Assembly: GCF_009789235.1 (NCBI RefSeq)
Contig: NZ_WSTB01000004.1
Coordinates: forward strand, 248,001 to 312,000
DNA length: 64,000 nt
Origin: Flavobacterium hydrocarbonoxydans
Lineage (GTDB): Bacteria; Bacteroidota; Bacteroidia; Flavobacteriales; Flavobacteriaceae
Direction of reading: 5' to 3'
In this document: positions 35,919 through 43,504 of the stretch, piece by piece
How positions within the stretch are numbered: the first letter of the stretch is position 1
Layout of the letters: each line of letters starts with the position of its first letter
The notes under the pieces: model-generated
Told to the model about the DNA's origin: nothing
Databases searched by the model: none
What the model saw: only the letters and a program-made list of their open reading frames with translations
Translations under genes and position numbers: made by a program

Positions 35919-36189
35919 ATTCAATATAAAATAATCGCCACGACCCGAGCGATAGGGAACTGGCGAAGCAATTCACGAATTTTATTTTAATAATTCGTGA
36001 ATTCGTGGCGAAAAAATAATGACATGTTTTTTTGCGCGTGAGGGATAGGAGGAAGCTACCGAAGTAGCCCGGATAGCCCGACAGCATCCCGACAAGAGGG
36101 CGTATAAGCGCAAAGTGAGTTTGCCCTCTTGTCGGGATGGTGGCACGCCCTGAGTATTAACTACGAAATGAATATTTTTTTTGCGCTTA
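35919..36189. repeat. two palindromic elements downstream of the oxidoreductase
   Basis: The first element spans 35936-36010: CGCCACG at the 5' end pairs with CGTGGCG at the 3' end, and inside it ATTCACGAATT (35971-35981) pairs with AATTCGTGAAT (35992-36002). It also contains ACCCGAGCGATAGGGAACTG, whose related inverted copies occur at 43154-43184 and 44115-44145. The second element has 17-bp perfect arms at 36085-36101 and 36123-36139 (CATCCCGACAAGAGGGC) with a 21-base loop. Both resemble dispersed flavobacterial palindromes. No ORF is evident. Confidence 0.8.
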
Positions 36190-36573
36190 GTTTGTCATTC
36201 TGAAAGAATCTCTGAGTTTAGTAAATTAGGTTAGCTAGGATTCCTCCGGAATGACAAACTTTGGGTTTAAAAAAGATCAATCTCAAACAATTTTGTCATT
36301 CTGAAAGAATCTCTGAGTTCAGTGAATTACTTTAACTAGGATTCCTCCGGAATGACAAACTTTGGGTTAAAAATAGTTCAATCTCAGCACAATTTTGTCA
36401 TTCTGAAAGAATCTCTGAGTTTAGTAAATTAGGTTAGCTGGGATTCCTCCGGAATGACAAACTTTGGGTTAAAAAAAGTTCAATTTCAACACAATTTTGT
36501 CATTCTGAAAGAATCTCTGAGTTTAGTAAATTAGGTTAGCTAGGATTCCTCCGGAATGACAAACTTTGGGTTA
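36190..36573. repeat. four tandem ~101-bp units, each with a hairpin
   Basis: Units begin with TTTGTCATTCTGAAAGAATC at 36191, 36292, 36394 and 36496, so the spacing is 101-102 bases. Each contains the inverted pair TTTGTCATTC...GAATGACAAA with an inner GAATC/GATTC pair and a CTCCGG loop segment, then a spacer near TTTGGGTT. The four copies are nearly identical, with scattered changes. Unit length, constant spacer and dyad symmetry fit a tandemly amplified palindromic repeat rather than CRISPR. Confidence 0.9.
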
Positions 36574-36603
36574 AAAATCTTTTAATCTGTGGCTAAAAAT
36601 AAA

Positions 36604-38013
36604 TTATATTTTCGGGAATTTCAATTCGTTGAAAGTGCTTTTTTCGGCAGCCAGTTTTTCTACATCCTGCCATGTTCTTGGGGAATCAATGGATAAGTTT
36701 TCGTATGAATCTTTAGTGATTAAAATATCATCTTCGATACGAACGCCAATATTCCACCATTTTTTATCACAGTTGCTGTTTGCCGGAATGTAAATACCAG
36801 GCTCAACCGTGATGATCATATTTTCTTTAAGAGGTGCTCTGTAGTTTCCTTTGTCGTGAACATCTAAACCAAGAAAATGCGAACAGCCATGCGGATAATA
36901 TTTTCTGGCTTCTTTTAGTTCTTTAATGATTCCTAATTTCAGTAATCCCTGCGCTACCACTTCCTGTGCAGCAGTTTCGGTGGTTCTAAGTGAAGTTCCT
37001 TCTTTTAGTAATTTAAAAACAGCTTCCTGAGCATCATATACTATTTGATAAATTGCCTTTTGTTCTTCGGTAAATTTTCCGTTTGCAGGAACTGTTCTGG
37101 TAACATCGGCGGAGTAACCGTGGTATTCCGAACCAACATCCATTAGCAATAATTGATTGTCCATTTTAGAGCTGTTGTTTTCGCCGTAATGCAAAATACA
37201 GCCGTTAGCACCAACACCTACAATGGGTGGGTAGCCTTCGTCTTCTGCTCCGTGTTTTCTATGAATGTAGGTATGAATTGCTTCCGCTTCATTTTCGCTC
37301 ATGTCGGGTCCAACTGCTTTCATAACTTCATTGTGTGCCATGCAGGAAAGTTTTACCGTTTTGCGCATTAAAACCATTTCTTCAGGCGTTTTTATTTCGC
37401 GAAGCGCATTGGTAATATCCGTAAATGTACCTATAGAAGCTTCGTTGGGTTGGGTAATGCCTGCTTTTGTTTTGAATGTCTGAAGCAAACCAAAAAGATC
37501 GAAACCACTATTATCGTTACCAATGTCTGTTGGGATTTCATCGTAAATTACCTGGCTGAATTTTTTGAAATCGATACCAGCATCTTTAAAGTCTTTTCCG
37601 TTGTAAACGGTCGAGAATCCTAATTTCGATTTTGCGCCTTCTACACCTAAACGTCTTCCGGTCCAGACTTCATGAGCGGCATTTCTTTCTCTCACATAAA
37701 AAACTTCGTTGTAAGCTGCTGCTCCGCTTCCCTGAGATTCTTTAAAAATGACCAAAACGGCGTCCGGCTCTTTGTATCCTGACAGGTAGTATAAATCTGG
37801 ATTTTGGTGAAAGTTATAATTGACGTCTTTTGAAAAAACTCTTTCAGGATAAGAGAAAATAACGGCTACTGAGTTGGAAGGCATTAAGTTTCTGAAAGCT
37901 TCGCGTCTGCCTTTGTGGAATTCTTTTGAAAGATAATCAGTAGGTAAGTTTTCCTGAGAATGTATTTGATTGCTACAGATCAGGAAAGCAAAAAGTAAAA
38001 AAAGGTGTTTCAT
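36604..38013 (-). CDS. secreted Xaa-Pro aminopeptidase (M24B)
   Basis: The 469-residue protein has a signal peptide (HLFLLFAFLICSNQIHSQ), an aminopeptidase P N-terminal domain and an M24 pita-bread catalytic domain. Metal ligands are visible: MDVGSEYHGYSADVTRTVP (two Asp), PHGCSHFLGLDVHD (His), VEPGIYIP (Glu) and GVRIEDDILIT (Glu). It removes the N-terminal residue before proline, here in the periplasm or outside rather than the cytoplasm. The start is the ATG of the signal peptide. A 485-base spacer with the 21-bp repeat array lies upstream. Confidence 0.92.
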   Translation of the reverse strand: MKHLFLLFAFLICSNQIHSQENLPTDYLSKEFHKGRREAFRNLMPSNSVAVIFSYPERVFSKDVNYNFHQNPDLYYLSGYKEPDAVLVIFKESQGSGAAAYNEVFYVRERNAAHEVWTGRRLGVEGAKSKLGFSTVYNGKDFKDAGIDFKKFSQVIYDEIPTDIGNDNSGFDLFGLLQTFKTKAGITQPNEASIGTFTDITNALREIKTPEEMVLMRKTVKLSCMAHNEVMKAVGPDMSENEAEAIHTYIHRKHGAEDEGYPPIVGVGANGCILHYGENNSSKMDNQLLLMDVGSEYHGYSADVTRTVPANGKFTEEQKAIYQIVYDAQEAVFKLLKEGTSLRTTETAAQEVVAQGLLKLGIIKELKEARKYYPHGCSHFLGLDVHDKGNYRAPLKENMIITVEPGIYIPANSNCDKKWWNIGVRIEDDILITKDSYENLSIDSPRTWQDVEKLAAEKSTFNELKFPKI

Positions 38014-38148
38014 TTTTTGAGTTTTTTGATGATGGATTTTGATTTGTTTCTGATAGCCAAATTACAAAAAAATATGAATGTAATTCGGTTACCCCAATTT
38101 TTGTCGTGTGTCTGAATCTATTGAATAACGCTGTAAATATTGGCTAAA

Positions 38149-38375
38149 ACGTGAAGTTTCACGTCAGGGACGTGAAATTTCACATCGCGGACGTGAAATT
38201 TGGCGTCGGGAACGTGAAATTTCACATCAGGAACGTGAACGTTTACATCGCCGACGTGAAATTTCACATCACGGACGTGAAGTTTCACATCAGGAACGTG
38301 AAATTTCATGTCACGGACGTAAAGTTTCACATCAAGGACGTGAAATTTCACATCGACGACGTGAAACTTCACGTT
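38149..38375. repeat. 21-bp tandem array with palindromic core (about 10.8 units)
   Basis: Units start at 38149 and then every 21 bases to 38359. Each has the 16-base near-palindrome ACGTGAAATTTCAC(A/G)T and a variable five-base spacer rich in G. Because the core reads the same on both strands, each strand gives an open frame of a seven-residue repeat (VKFHVxD). One unit (38233) replaces the central AT with CG, which keeps the symmetry at the centre. The array sits between the msrA terminator and the aminopeptidase start. It is probably DNA- or RNA-level structure rather than a gene. Confidence 0.92.
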
Positions 38376-38441
38376 TTAGACCTAAATTTAGGAGTAGTCG
38401 TTAGTATTGTGTAAACTCAAAAAGTAAGAATGACTTTGCAT

Positions 38442-38470
38442 AAAAAAAACCGCTCATTTTCATGAACGGT
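38442..38470 (-). terminator. rho-independent terminator of msrBA
   Basis: Read on the minus strand, ACCGTTCATGAAAATGAGCG continues into GT and a run of T. The stem ACCGTTCAT pairs with ATGAGCGGT, with one G-U pair. It lies 29 bases past the msrA stop. Confidence 0.8.
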
Positions 38471-38498
38471 CTCCTCAATTAACCCATTATAATACTCT

Positions 38499-39116
38499 TT
38501 ATTTCTTTTTCAGTTTGTCCTTAAAAACTTTTTCGAATTTTTCTATTTTCGGCTGAATCACCATTTTGCAATACGGTTGATTTTTGTTGTTTGCATAATA
38601 ATTTTGGTGGTAATCATCGGCTTTGTAAAATGCTTTATAAGCTTCTAGTTTTGTTACAATCGGGCTGTCGTACACTTTTGCTTTATTCAAAGCAGCAATA
38701 ATGCTTTCGGCAGCTTTTTTCTGTTCGGCATTTTTATAAAAAATAACAGAACGGTATTGTGTGCCTACATCTGCGCCCTGTCTGTTAAGTGTAGTGGGGT
38801 CGTGAACTGTAAAAAACACTTTGAAGATTTCATTAAGGTCCGTTACGTTTTTATCAAACGTAATCTGAACCACCTCGGCTGCACCGGTTTTTCCGGTACA
38901 AACTTCTTCGTAACTAGGGTTGGCTACATGACCACCAGCAAATCCTGAAACTACAGATTTTACACCATTCAGATTTTCGTAAACCGCTTCTACACACCAA
39001 TAACAGCCTCCGCCAAGGGTAATGGTTTCCAGATTTGATGCTTTTTTAGGTTTTTCGCCTTGAGCGAAATTATTCAGAGATACTGCAAAAAGGCAGATGG
39101 CAATTATATTTTTCAT
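38499..39116 (-). CDS. msrA: peptide-methionine (S)-S-oxide reductase MsrA, exported
   Basis: The 205-residue protein starts with a signal peptide (IIAICLFAVSLNNFAQG) and then the MsrA domain: TLGGGCYWCVEAVYENL with the catalytic Cys, GVKSVVSGFAGG, and DPTTLNRQGADVGTQYRS. It reduces the S epimer of methionine sulfoxide. The signal peptide places it in the periplasm or on the surface, where it repairs oxidised envelope proteins. It lies seven bases after msrB and shares its transcript; a terminator follows. Confidence 0.95.
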   Translation of the reverse strand: MKNIIAICLFAVSLNNFAQGEKPKKASNLETITLGGGCYWCVEAVYENLNGVKSVVSGFAGGHVANPSYEEVCTGKTGAAEVVQITFDKNVTDLNEIFKVFFTVHDPTTLNRQGADVGTQYRSVIFYKNAEQKKAAESIIAALNKAKVYDSPIVTKLEAYKAFYKADDYHQNYYANNKNQPYCKMVIQPKIEKFEKVFKDKLKKK

Positions 39117-39123
39117 AATAAAA

Positions 39124-39687
39124 TTATTTAGAGTCAGGGATAAAATCTAAGGCAATCGAGTTCATGCAATAACGCTTTCCGGTGGGTTCAGGACCGTCAT
39201 CAAATAAATGACCTAAATGACCGTTGCATCTTCCGCAAAGGGCTTCAATTCTCTCCATTCCGTGTGAATTATCGTTTTTATAAACGACACTTTTTTTGTT
39301 TTCCTGTTCAAAGAAACTCGGCCAGCCACATTGGCTTGAAAATTTGGCTCCCGATCTAAAAAGCAGATTGCCGCAGGAAGCGCAATAGTACGTTCCTTTT
39401 TCATCAGTATTCCAGTATTTCCCTGTAAAAGGTCTTTCGGTATCGGCATTTCGCATTACAGCGTAAACATCTTCGGGTAGAACTTTCTTCCATTCAGCGT
39501 CACTCACATTCAATTTTGTGGTATCGGTATTAGAATAATAAGGATTTCCGGGTTTTGCTATTTTGTTTTCCATAGTAACGGGTGTGTAATTTTCTTTTTT
39601 GGTGTTTTGTCCGCACGCCTGAAACATAAATAGCGGAATCAAAAAGCAGAGGCTGAAAAAAGGTGTTGTTGTTTTTATAATTTTCAT
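39124..39687 (-). CDS. msrB: peptide-methionine (R)-S-oxide reductase MsrB, lipoprotein
   Basis: The 187-residue protein has a lipoprotein signal (FSLCFLIPLFMFQACGQ). The MsrB domain has two CxxC zinc sites (CASCGNLLF and CGRCNGHLGH), SQCGWPSFF, and the catalytic Cys in GKRYCMNSIALDF. It reduces the R epimer of methionine sulfoxide, complementing the adjacent MsrA. The lipobox implies attachment to an envelope membrane. The gene order is msrB then msrA on the minus strand. Confidence 0.95.
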   Translation of the reverse strand: MKIIKTTTPFFSLCFLIPLFMFQACGQNTKKENYTPVTMENKIAKPGNPYYSNTDTTKLNVSDAEWKKVLPEDVYAVMRNADTERPFTGKYWNTDEKGTYYCASCGNLLFRSGAKFSSQCGWPSFFEQENKKSVVYKNDNSHGMERIEALCGRCNGHLGHLFDDGPEPTGKRYCMNSIALDFIPDSK

Positions 39688-39975
39688 AATGTTTCAATTT
39701 TATAATTCAAAGGTACAACGAGAGTTAGCTCTAAAATGTCGTGCAGTTTACAATTCAGATTTTTTTAAGTATGTTTTAACTTTTTATTATTTACGATAAA
39801 TCTGAGGCTGTAGTTTTTAAATCTTATTTTTAAGGTGTTTTAGTAAATTTAAATTTTGTAATGTTCTAAATAGGAGATAATTATATAAATTCTGTCTAAG
39901 TTAAACTTATCACAATCTTTTCTAAGATTTTCCAGCCATTTCTTTTTTCGTATTTTTGTTAGTACAATAAGCCCT

Positions 39976-40503
39976 ATGATAGAAGAAAACGTAATATTAG
40001 TGAATCAAAATGATGAGCAGATTGGCTTAATGCCAAAACTCGAAGCTCATGAAAAAGCGGTTTTGCATCGCGCCTTTTCGGTTTTTATTTTAAATAGTAA
40101 AAATGAGATGATGCTGCAGCAACGCGCCCATCAAAAATACCATTCGCCTTTACTCTGGACCAATACATGTTGTAGTCATCAACGTGAAGGGGAAACCAAT
40201 ATCGAAGCCGGAAGCCGAAGATTGTTTGAAGAGATGGGTTTTAAAACCGAACTGAAAGAATTATTTCATTTTATATACAAAGCACCATTTGATAATGGGC
40301 TGACAGAACATGAACTGGATCACGTAATGATTGGGTATTATAATGAAGAGCCTGTTATAAATCGTGATGAAGTAGAAGACTGGAAGTGGATGAAAATTGA
40401 AGATGTAAAAACCGACATTGAGAATCATCCGGAAAGTTATACCGTTTGGTTCAAAATTATATTTGATGAATTTGATCATTATTTAGAAGATCATAAAATT
40501 TAA
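39976..40503 (+). CDS. idi: isopentenyl-diphosphate delta-isomerase type I
   Basis: The 175-residue Nudix-fold enzyme has the active-site Cys in LLWTNTCCSHQREGE, the Nudix-like NIEAGSRRLFEEMGF and the late acidic EVEDWKWM. It interconverts IPP and DMAPP for isoprenoid (quinone, carotenoid) synthesis. Length and motifs match the bacterial type I enzyme. A TATTTTTG at 39951-39958 is a possible -7 element, with the start 18 bases further on. The next gene, queD-like, follows after 23 bases. Confidence 0.94.
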   Translation: MIEENVILVNQNDEQIGLMPKLEAHEKAVLHRAFSVFILNSKNEMMLQQRAHQKYHSPLLWTNTCCSHQREGETNIEAGSRRLFEEMGFKTELKELFHFIYKAPFDNGLTEHELDHVMIGYYNEEPVINRDEVEDWKWMKIEDVKTDIENHPESYTVWFKIIFDEFDHYLEDHKI

Positions 40504-40526
40504 AATTACCTATCCATACAACCTAA

Positions 40527-40937
40527 ATGAGAGTAACCATATCAAGAAAAGCACATTTTAATGCTGCACATCGATTGTACAGAAAAGATTGGACATTTGA
40601 AAAAAACGATGCTGTTTTTGGAAAATGCAACAATCCCAACTTTCATGGTCATAATTATGGTTTAACAGTTAGTGTTACAGGAAAAATTGACCCCGAAACT
40701 GGTTTTGTTTTAGATGTGAAAGTATTAGCGGATATTATACGCGAAGAAGTAGAAATACCGTTTGATCACAAAAACCTGAATCTGGATGTTCCGGAATTTC
40801 AGGATTTGAATCCAACTGCAGAGAATATTGCCGTTGTGATATGGAATAAAATTAGAAAAAGAATTCAGCCCGATTTTGATTTAGAAGTCGTTTTGAATGA
40901 AACCGAACGCAATTTTGTAACTTATAAAGGAGAGTAA
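40527..40937 (+). CDS. queD: 6-pyruvoyl-tetrahydropterin synthase / 6-carboxytetrahydropterin synthase family
   Basis: The 136-residue protein has the family zinc ligands in FNAAHRLYR and NFHGHNYGL, the catalytic Cys in FGKCNNPN, and FDHKNLN. In bacteria this family usually acts as QueD, making 6-carboxy-5,6,7,8-tetrahydropterin for queuosine, but some members make pterin cofactors. No other queuosine genes lie nearby, so the symbol is the commonest option rather than proof. The prxQ-type gene follows after three bases. Confidence 0.85.
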   Translation: MRVTISRKAHFNAAHRLYRKDWTFEKNDAVFGKCNNPNFHGHNYGLTVSVTGKIDPETGFVLDVKVLADIIREEVEIPFDHKNLNLDVPEFQDLNPTAENIAVVIWNKIRKRIQPDFDLEVVLNETERNFVTYKGE

Positions 40938-40940
40938 AGA

Positions 40941-41399
40941 ATGTCATTAAAAATAGGAGATATAGTTCCGAATTTTACCGCAAAAGATAGTCACGGAGAC
41001 GTGTTTGAAAGCCAGAGTGTTATTGGCAGAAAACCGCTTGTGATTTATTTTTACCCAAAAGACGATACGCCAGGTTGTACAACCGAAGCTTGTAGTTTTA
41101 GGGATCAATACGAAGATTTTAAAGATTTGGGCGCTGAAGTTATCGGAATCAGTAGCGACAGTGTCAAATCGCATCATAAATTTGCCCATAAACATCAATT
41201 GCCTTTTATTCTGCTGTCTGATCCGGACAAGAAATTGAGAAACATTTTTGGAGTGCGTAACAATCTTTTCGGGCTTTTACCTGGAAGAGTAACGTATATT
41301 ATTGATAAAAATGGTGTTGTCATTTTGATTTTTGACAGTCTTAATGCCGCTAAACACATTCCGAAGGCTTTGGAAACAATCAAAGAATTAGTATTATAA
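40941..41399 (+). CDS. bcp: peroxiredoxin, BCP/PrxQ type
   Basis: The 152-residue thiol peroxidase has the peroxidatic and resolving Cys five residues apart in DDTPGCTTEACSFRD, and the conserved YFYPKD, VIGISSDSVKSH and Arg in RNNLFGLLPGR. PrxQ enzymes reduce hydrogen peroxide and organic peroxides with thioredoxin. The start ATG lies three bases after the queD-like stop, and the gene reads in the same direction. No signal peptide is present, so it is cytoplasmic. Confidence 0.93.
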   Translation: MSLKIGDIVPNFTAKDSHGDVFESQSVIGRKPLVIYFYPKDDTPGCTTEACSFRDQYEDFKDLGAEVIGISSDSVKSHHKFAHKHQLPFILLSDPDKKLRNIFGVRNNLFGLLPGRVTYIIDKNGVVILIFDSLNAAKHIPKALETIKELVL

Positions 41400-41460
41400 A
41401 ACTAAAAAATAGTACCACTAAAGAAATTAGAAATTAAAGATATTTGCCAAAAATAATTAT

Positions 41461-42429
41461 ATGAATCCAAAATTATACCCATTACAGTTTGAGCCTATTT
41501 TGAAAGAAAGAATCTGGGGCGGAGAAAAACTAAAAACCATTCTCAATAAACCAATTACTTCAAACATAACAGGCGAAAGCTGGGAACTGTCAACGGTAGA
41601 AGGTGATGTAAGTGTCGTTGCCAATGGAGCTCTGAAAGGAACAGCATTGACAACACTTATTGATGAATCGCCAAATGAAATTTTAGGAACTGCAGTTTAC
41701 AAACGATTTGGAAAACAATTTCCGTTGCTTTTTAAATATCTGGATGCCCGTGAAGATCTTTCGATACAAGTTCATCCAAATGATGCATTGGCAAAAGAAC
41801 GTCACAACTCTTTCGGAAAAACCGAAATGTGGTTTGTAACCCAAGCCGATGCTGATGCCAGAATAATTGTTGGTTTTAAAGAAAATTCGAGCAAAGAAGA
41901 ATATGTAAAACATCTAAATGACAAAACTTTAGTCGATATTCTGGATACTGTAAAAGCAAAACCGGGAGATGTTTTCTTTCTGGAAACCGGAACTGTTCAC
42001 GCTATTGGTGCGGGATTAGTTGTTGCCGAAATTCAGCAAACATCAGATATTACGTATCGTTTGTACGACTTTGACCGTAAAGATGCTCAGGGAAATACAA
42101 GAGAATTGCATGTTGATCTGGCTTTGGATGCGATTAATTATAATAAGGTAGATACCCAAAAGAAATATGATTCGAAAGTAAATGTTTCGAATGAAGTAGT
42201 TGACTGTCCTTATTTTACGACCAATTATATTCCGTTAGAAAGTAAAATTGAGGTTGCTAAAAACGGAGAATCATTTACCGTTTATATGTGTATCGAAGGA
42301 AGTTTCGAAATTGAATTTGACGGCTTTAAAAATTCGTATCAAAAAGGGGATACGGTTTTGGTTCCGGCTGAGATTAATTCATTTATTTTGAATGGAAAAG
42401 CTTCAATTTTAGAAATTTACATTTCATAG
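41461..42429 (+). CDS. manA: mannose-6-phosphate isomerase, class I type
   Basis: The 322-residue cupin enzyme has the metal-binding IQVHPNDALA and GTVHAIGAG, the WELSTVEGD block, and IQQTSDITYRLYDFDR. It interconverts fructose-6-phosphate and mannose-6-phosphate, feeding GDP-mannose and GDP-fucose. Mannose-6-phosphate would also be the substrate if the operon at 3657-5685 makes KDN, a link I infer only. It is 61 bases after the peroxiredoxin and probably in the same operon or separately promoted. Confidence 0.93.
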   Translation: MNPKLYPLQFEPILKERIWGGEKLKTILNKPITSNITGESWELSTVEGDVSVVANGALKGTALTTLIDESPNEILGTAVYKRFGKQFPLLFKYLDAREDLSIQVHPNDALAKERHNSFGKTEMWFVTQADADARIIVGFKENSSKEEYVKHLNDKTLVDILDTVKAKPGDVFFLETGTVHAIGAGLVVAEIQQTSDITYRLYDFDRKDAQGNTRELHVDLALDAINYNKVDTQKKYDSKVNVSNEVVDCPYFTTNYIPLESKIEVAKNGESFTVYMCIEGSFEIEFDGFKNSYQKGDTVLVPAEINSFILNGKASILEIYIS

Positions 42430-42486
42430 CGCTTAATATAAAGATTATATGTACTTTTGCAGACGCAAATTAAAATTAAAATAAAA

Positions 42487-42753
42487 ATGGCAAACGTTAA
42501 AAATTTAAAGAAAGACATCAATTTCGTATTAGGAGATATCATTGAAGCAATTTATTTGTTCGAAATGTCAACAACAGGAAATCCTACTCCAGAAACGAAT
42601 GCTTTGATCGATGAAGCTATCGCTGCTTTTGATACTTTGATTACTAAAGTAAATGCTAAAAACGTTGAAAATAAAAAATCTCACTTCAAACAAATAAATG
42701 TTGAATTGGAACAAACTGCAAATCAATTGATTGCTAAAATCAACGAATTGTAG
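42487..42753 (+). CDS. small conserved-type helical protein of unknown function
   Basis: This is an 88-residue soluble protein: KNLKKDINFVLGDIIEAIYL, then a helix-rich Ala, Lys, Glu and Thr sequence (LIDEAIAAFDTLITKVNAKN), ending ANQLIAKINEL. I recall near-identical small proteins upstream of tRNA in flavobacteria but know no role. I take the ATG at 42487, because the sequence before it (KIKIKIK) is not protein-like. A TACTTTTG element at 42452-42459 may be its -7 box. It could be a stress or chaperone-like helper. Confidence 0.75.
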   Translation: MANVKNLKKDINFVLGDIIEAIYLFEMSTTGNPTPETNALIDEAIAAFDTLITKVNAKNVENKKSHFKQINVELEQTANQLIAKINEL

Positions 42754-42784
42754 TCAAAAAAAAGTATAAAAAGTTTGATTTTTT

Positions 42785-42815
42785 TTTGGAAAAAAGAAAA
42801 ACAGGCTTATCTTTG
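42785..42815 (+). promoter_or_regulatory. bacteroidete-type promoter of tRNA-Thr copy 1
   Basis: TTTG at 42785-42788 and TATCTTTG at 42808-42815 are separated by 19 bases, which matches the Bacteroidota consensus (TTTG, N19, TAnnTTTG). Transcription would start a few bases before the tRNA. Confidence 0.8.
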
Positions 42816-42830
42816 CACCCGTAATGAGTC

Positions 42831-42904
42831 GCCAGCGTAGCTCAGTTGGCTAGAGCAGCTGATTTGTAATCAGCAGGTCGTGGGTTCGAGTCCCTCCGCC
42901 GGCT
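42831..42904 (+). tRNA. tRNA-Thr (anticodon TGT), copy 1
   Basis: The 74-base sequence folds as a cloverleaf: the D arm has GCTC and GAGC, the anticodon stem GCTGA and TCAGC encloses loop TTTGTAA with anticodon TGT at 42865-42867 (reads ACA and other ACN), and the T loop is TTCGAGT. No CCA is encoded. The acceptor stem GCCAGCG with CGCCGGC leaves an A4-C mismatch, and the T stem GTGGG with CCCTC leaves a T-T mismatch. An identical copy follows. Confidence 0.93.
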
Positions 42905-42910
42905 CAACAT

Positions 42911-42940
42911 AAAACCATCACTTTTAGTGGTGGTTTTTTT
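42911..42940 (+). terminator. rho-independent terminator after tRNA-Thr copy 1
   Basis: AAAACCATCAC pairs with GTGGTGGTTTT across a short loop and is followed by T residues. It begins six bases after the tRNA 3' end. Confidence 0.85.
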
Positions 42941-42962
42941 ATTAAAATAGAGGCAGGTTTAT

Positions 42963-42993
42963 TTTGGAAATACAAAAAACCATTTTATCTTTG
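42963..42993 (+). promoter_or_regulatory. bacteroidete-type promoter of tRNA-Thr copy 2
   Basis: TTTG at 42963-42966 and TATCTTTG at 42986-42993 are again 19 bases apart. The -7 region and the leader to the tRNA are identical to copy 1. Confidence 0.8.
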
Positions 42994-43008
42994 CACCCGT
43001 AATGAGTC

Positions 43009-43082
43009 GCCAGCGTAGCTCAGTTGGCTAGAGCAGCTGATTTGTAATCAGCAGGTCGTGGGTTCGAGTCCCTCCGCCGGCT
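43009..43082 (+). tRNA. tRNA-Thr (anticodon TGT), copy 2
   Basis: The sequence is identical to copy 1, 178 bases downstream, with the same -7 box, leader and terminator style. Sequence identity over the leader and gene shows recent tandem duplication or conversion. It has the same non-canonical A4-C and T-stem T-T positions. Confidence 0.93.
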
Positions 43083-43088
43083 CAACGT

Positions 43089-43120
43089 AAAACCATCACT
43101 TTTTTAGTGATGGTTTTTTT
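43089..43120 (+). terminator. rho-independent terminator after tRNA-Thr copy 2
   Basis: AAAACCATCAC pairs with GTGATGGTTTT across a T-rich loop and is followed by T residues. It closely resembles the first terminator. Confidence 0.85.
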
Positions 43121-43504
43121 GTTTTAACACCACAATAAATTCCAATTTTTTAAAATTGCTTCGCCTATTCGCTATTGCTCGGGTCCAAATTCCAAATTTT
43201 GTAATCTGTTTTTTTTAACGCAGAGAACACTAAGTTTTTTAGCTTTTAGTTTTTATAAAAAGTAGAGTTCGCAAAGCTTTGTATTGATTTAGCTTTGCGA
43301 ACTCTAAACTTTCTAAGCAATCTTAGATAAAATTTTTTGCGTTCTCTGCGTTAAAAATAATTAGCGAATATAATTTTGATGTTTTTCCACAACATTTAGT
43401 GTTGATCCGTTTTAAGATTGGAATTTGGAATTTAAAAGTTTGGAATTTAAAAACGTAGTTGCAATAATTTTCTTATGTTTGTTTCTTAACCAAAAAACAG
43501 TAAA
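43121..43504. repeat. 384-base spacer with dispersed repeats and a nested hairpin
   Basis: The spacer holds an AATTCCAAATTTT stretch, a copy of the GCTTCGCC...ATTGCTCGGGT element at 43154-43184, and a nested inverted repeat at 43216-43354. In the latter, TTAACGCAGAGAAC (43216-43229) pairs with GTTCTCTGCGTTAA (43341-43354), and AGAGTTCGCAAAGCT (43264-43278) pairs with AGCTTTGCGAACTCT (43291-43305). No gene is seen. Confidence 0.8.

Larger units (their letters stand above)
38014..38498. other. 485-base intergenic region upstream of the aminopeptidase
   Basis: Besides the 21-bp array (38149-38375), this region holds the msrA terminator hairpin at 38442-38470. Between 38014 and 38148 there is only AT-rich sequence that should contain the aminopeptidase promoter; I see no clear bacteroidete consensus there. 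No convincing gene is seen on either strand. Confidence 0.5.

Noticed and set aside
36190..36573. CRISPR array
   Set aside because: Spacers between the units are the same sequence in each copy, the unit is ~101 bp, and no cas genes are near.
38118..38414. Two overlapping ORFs of heptad-like VKFHVxD repeats on opposite strands
   Set aside because: The repeats are a by-product of a palindromic 21-bp DNA unit. Both strands are equally open and there is no promoter or start context.
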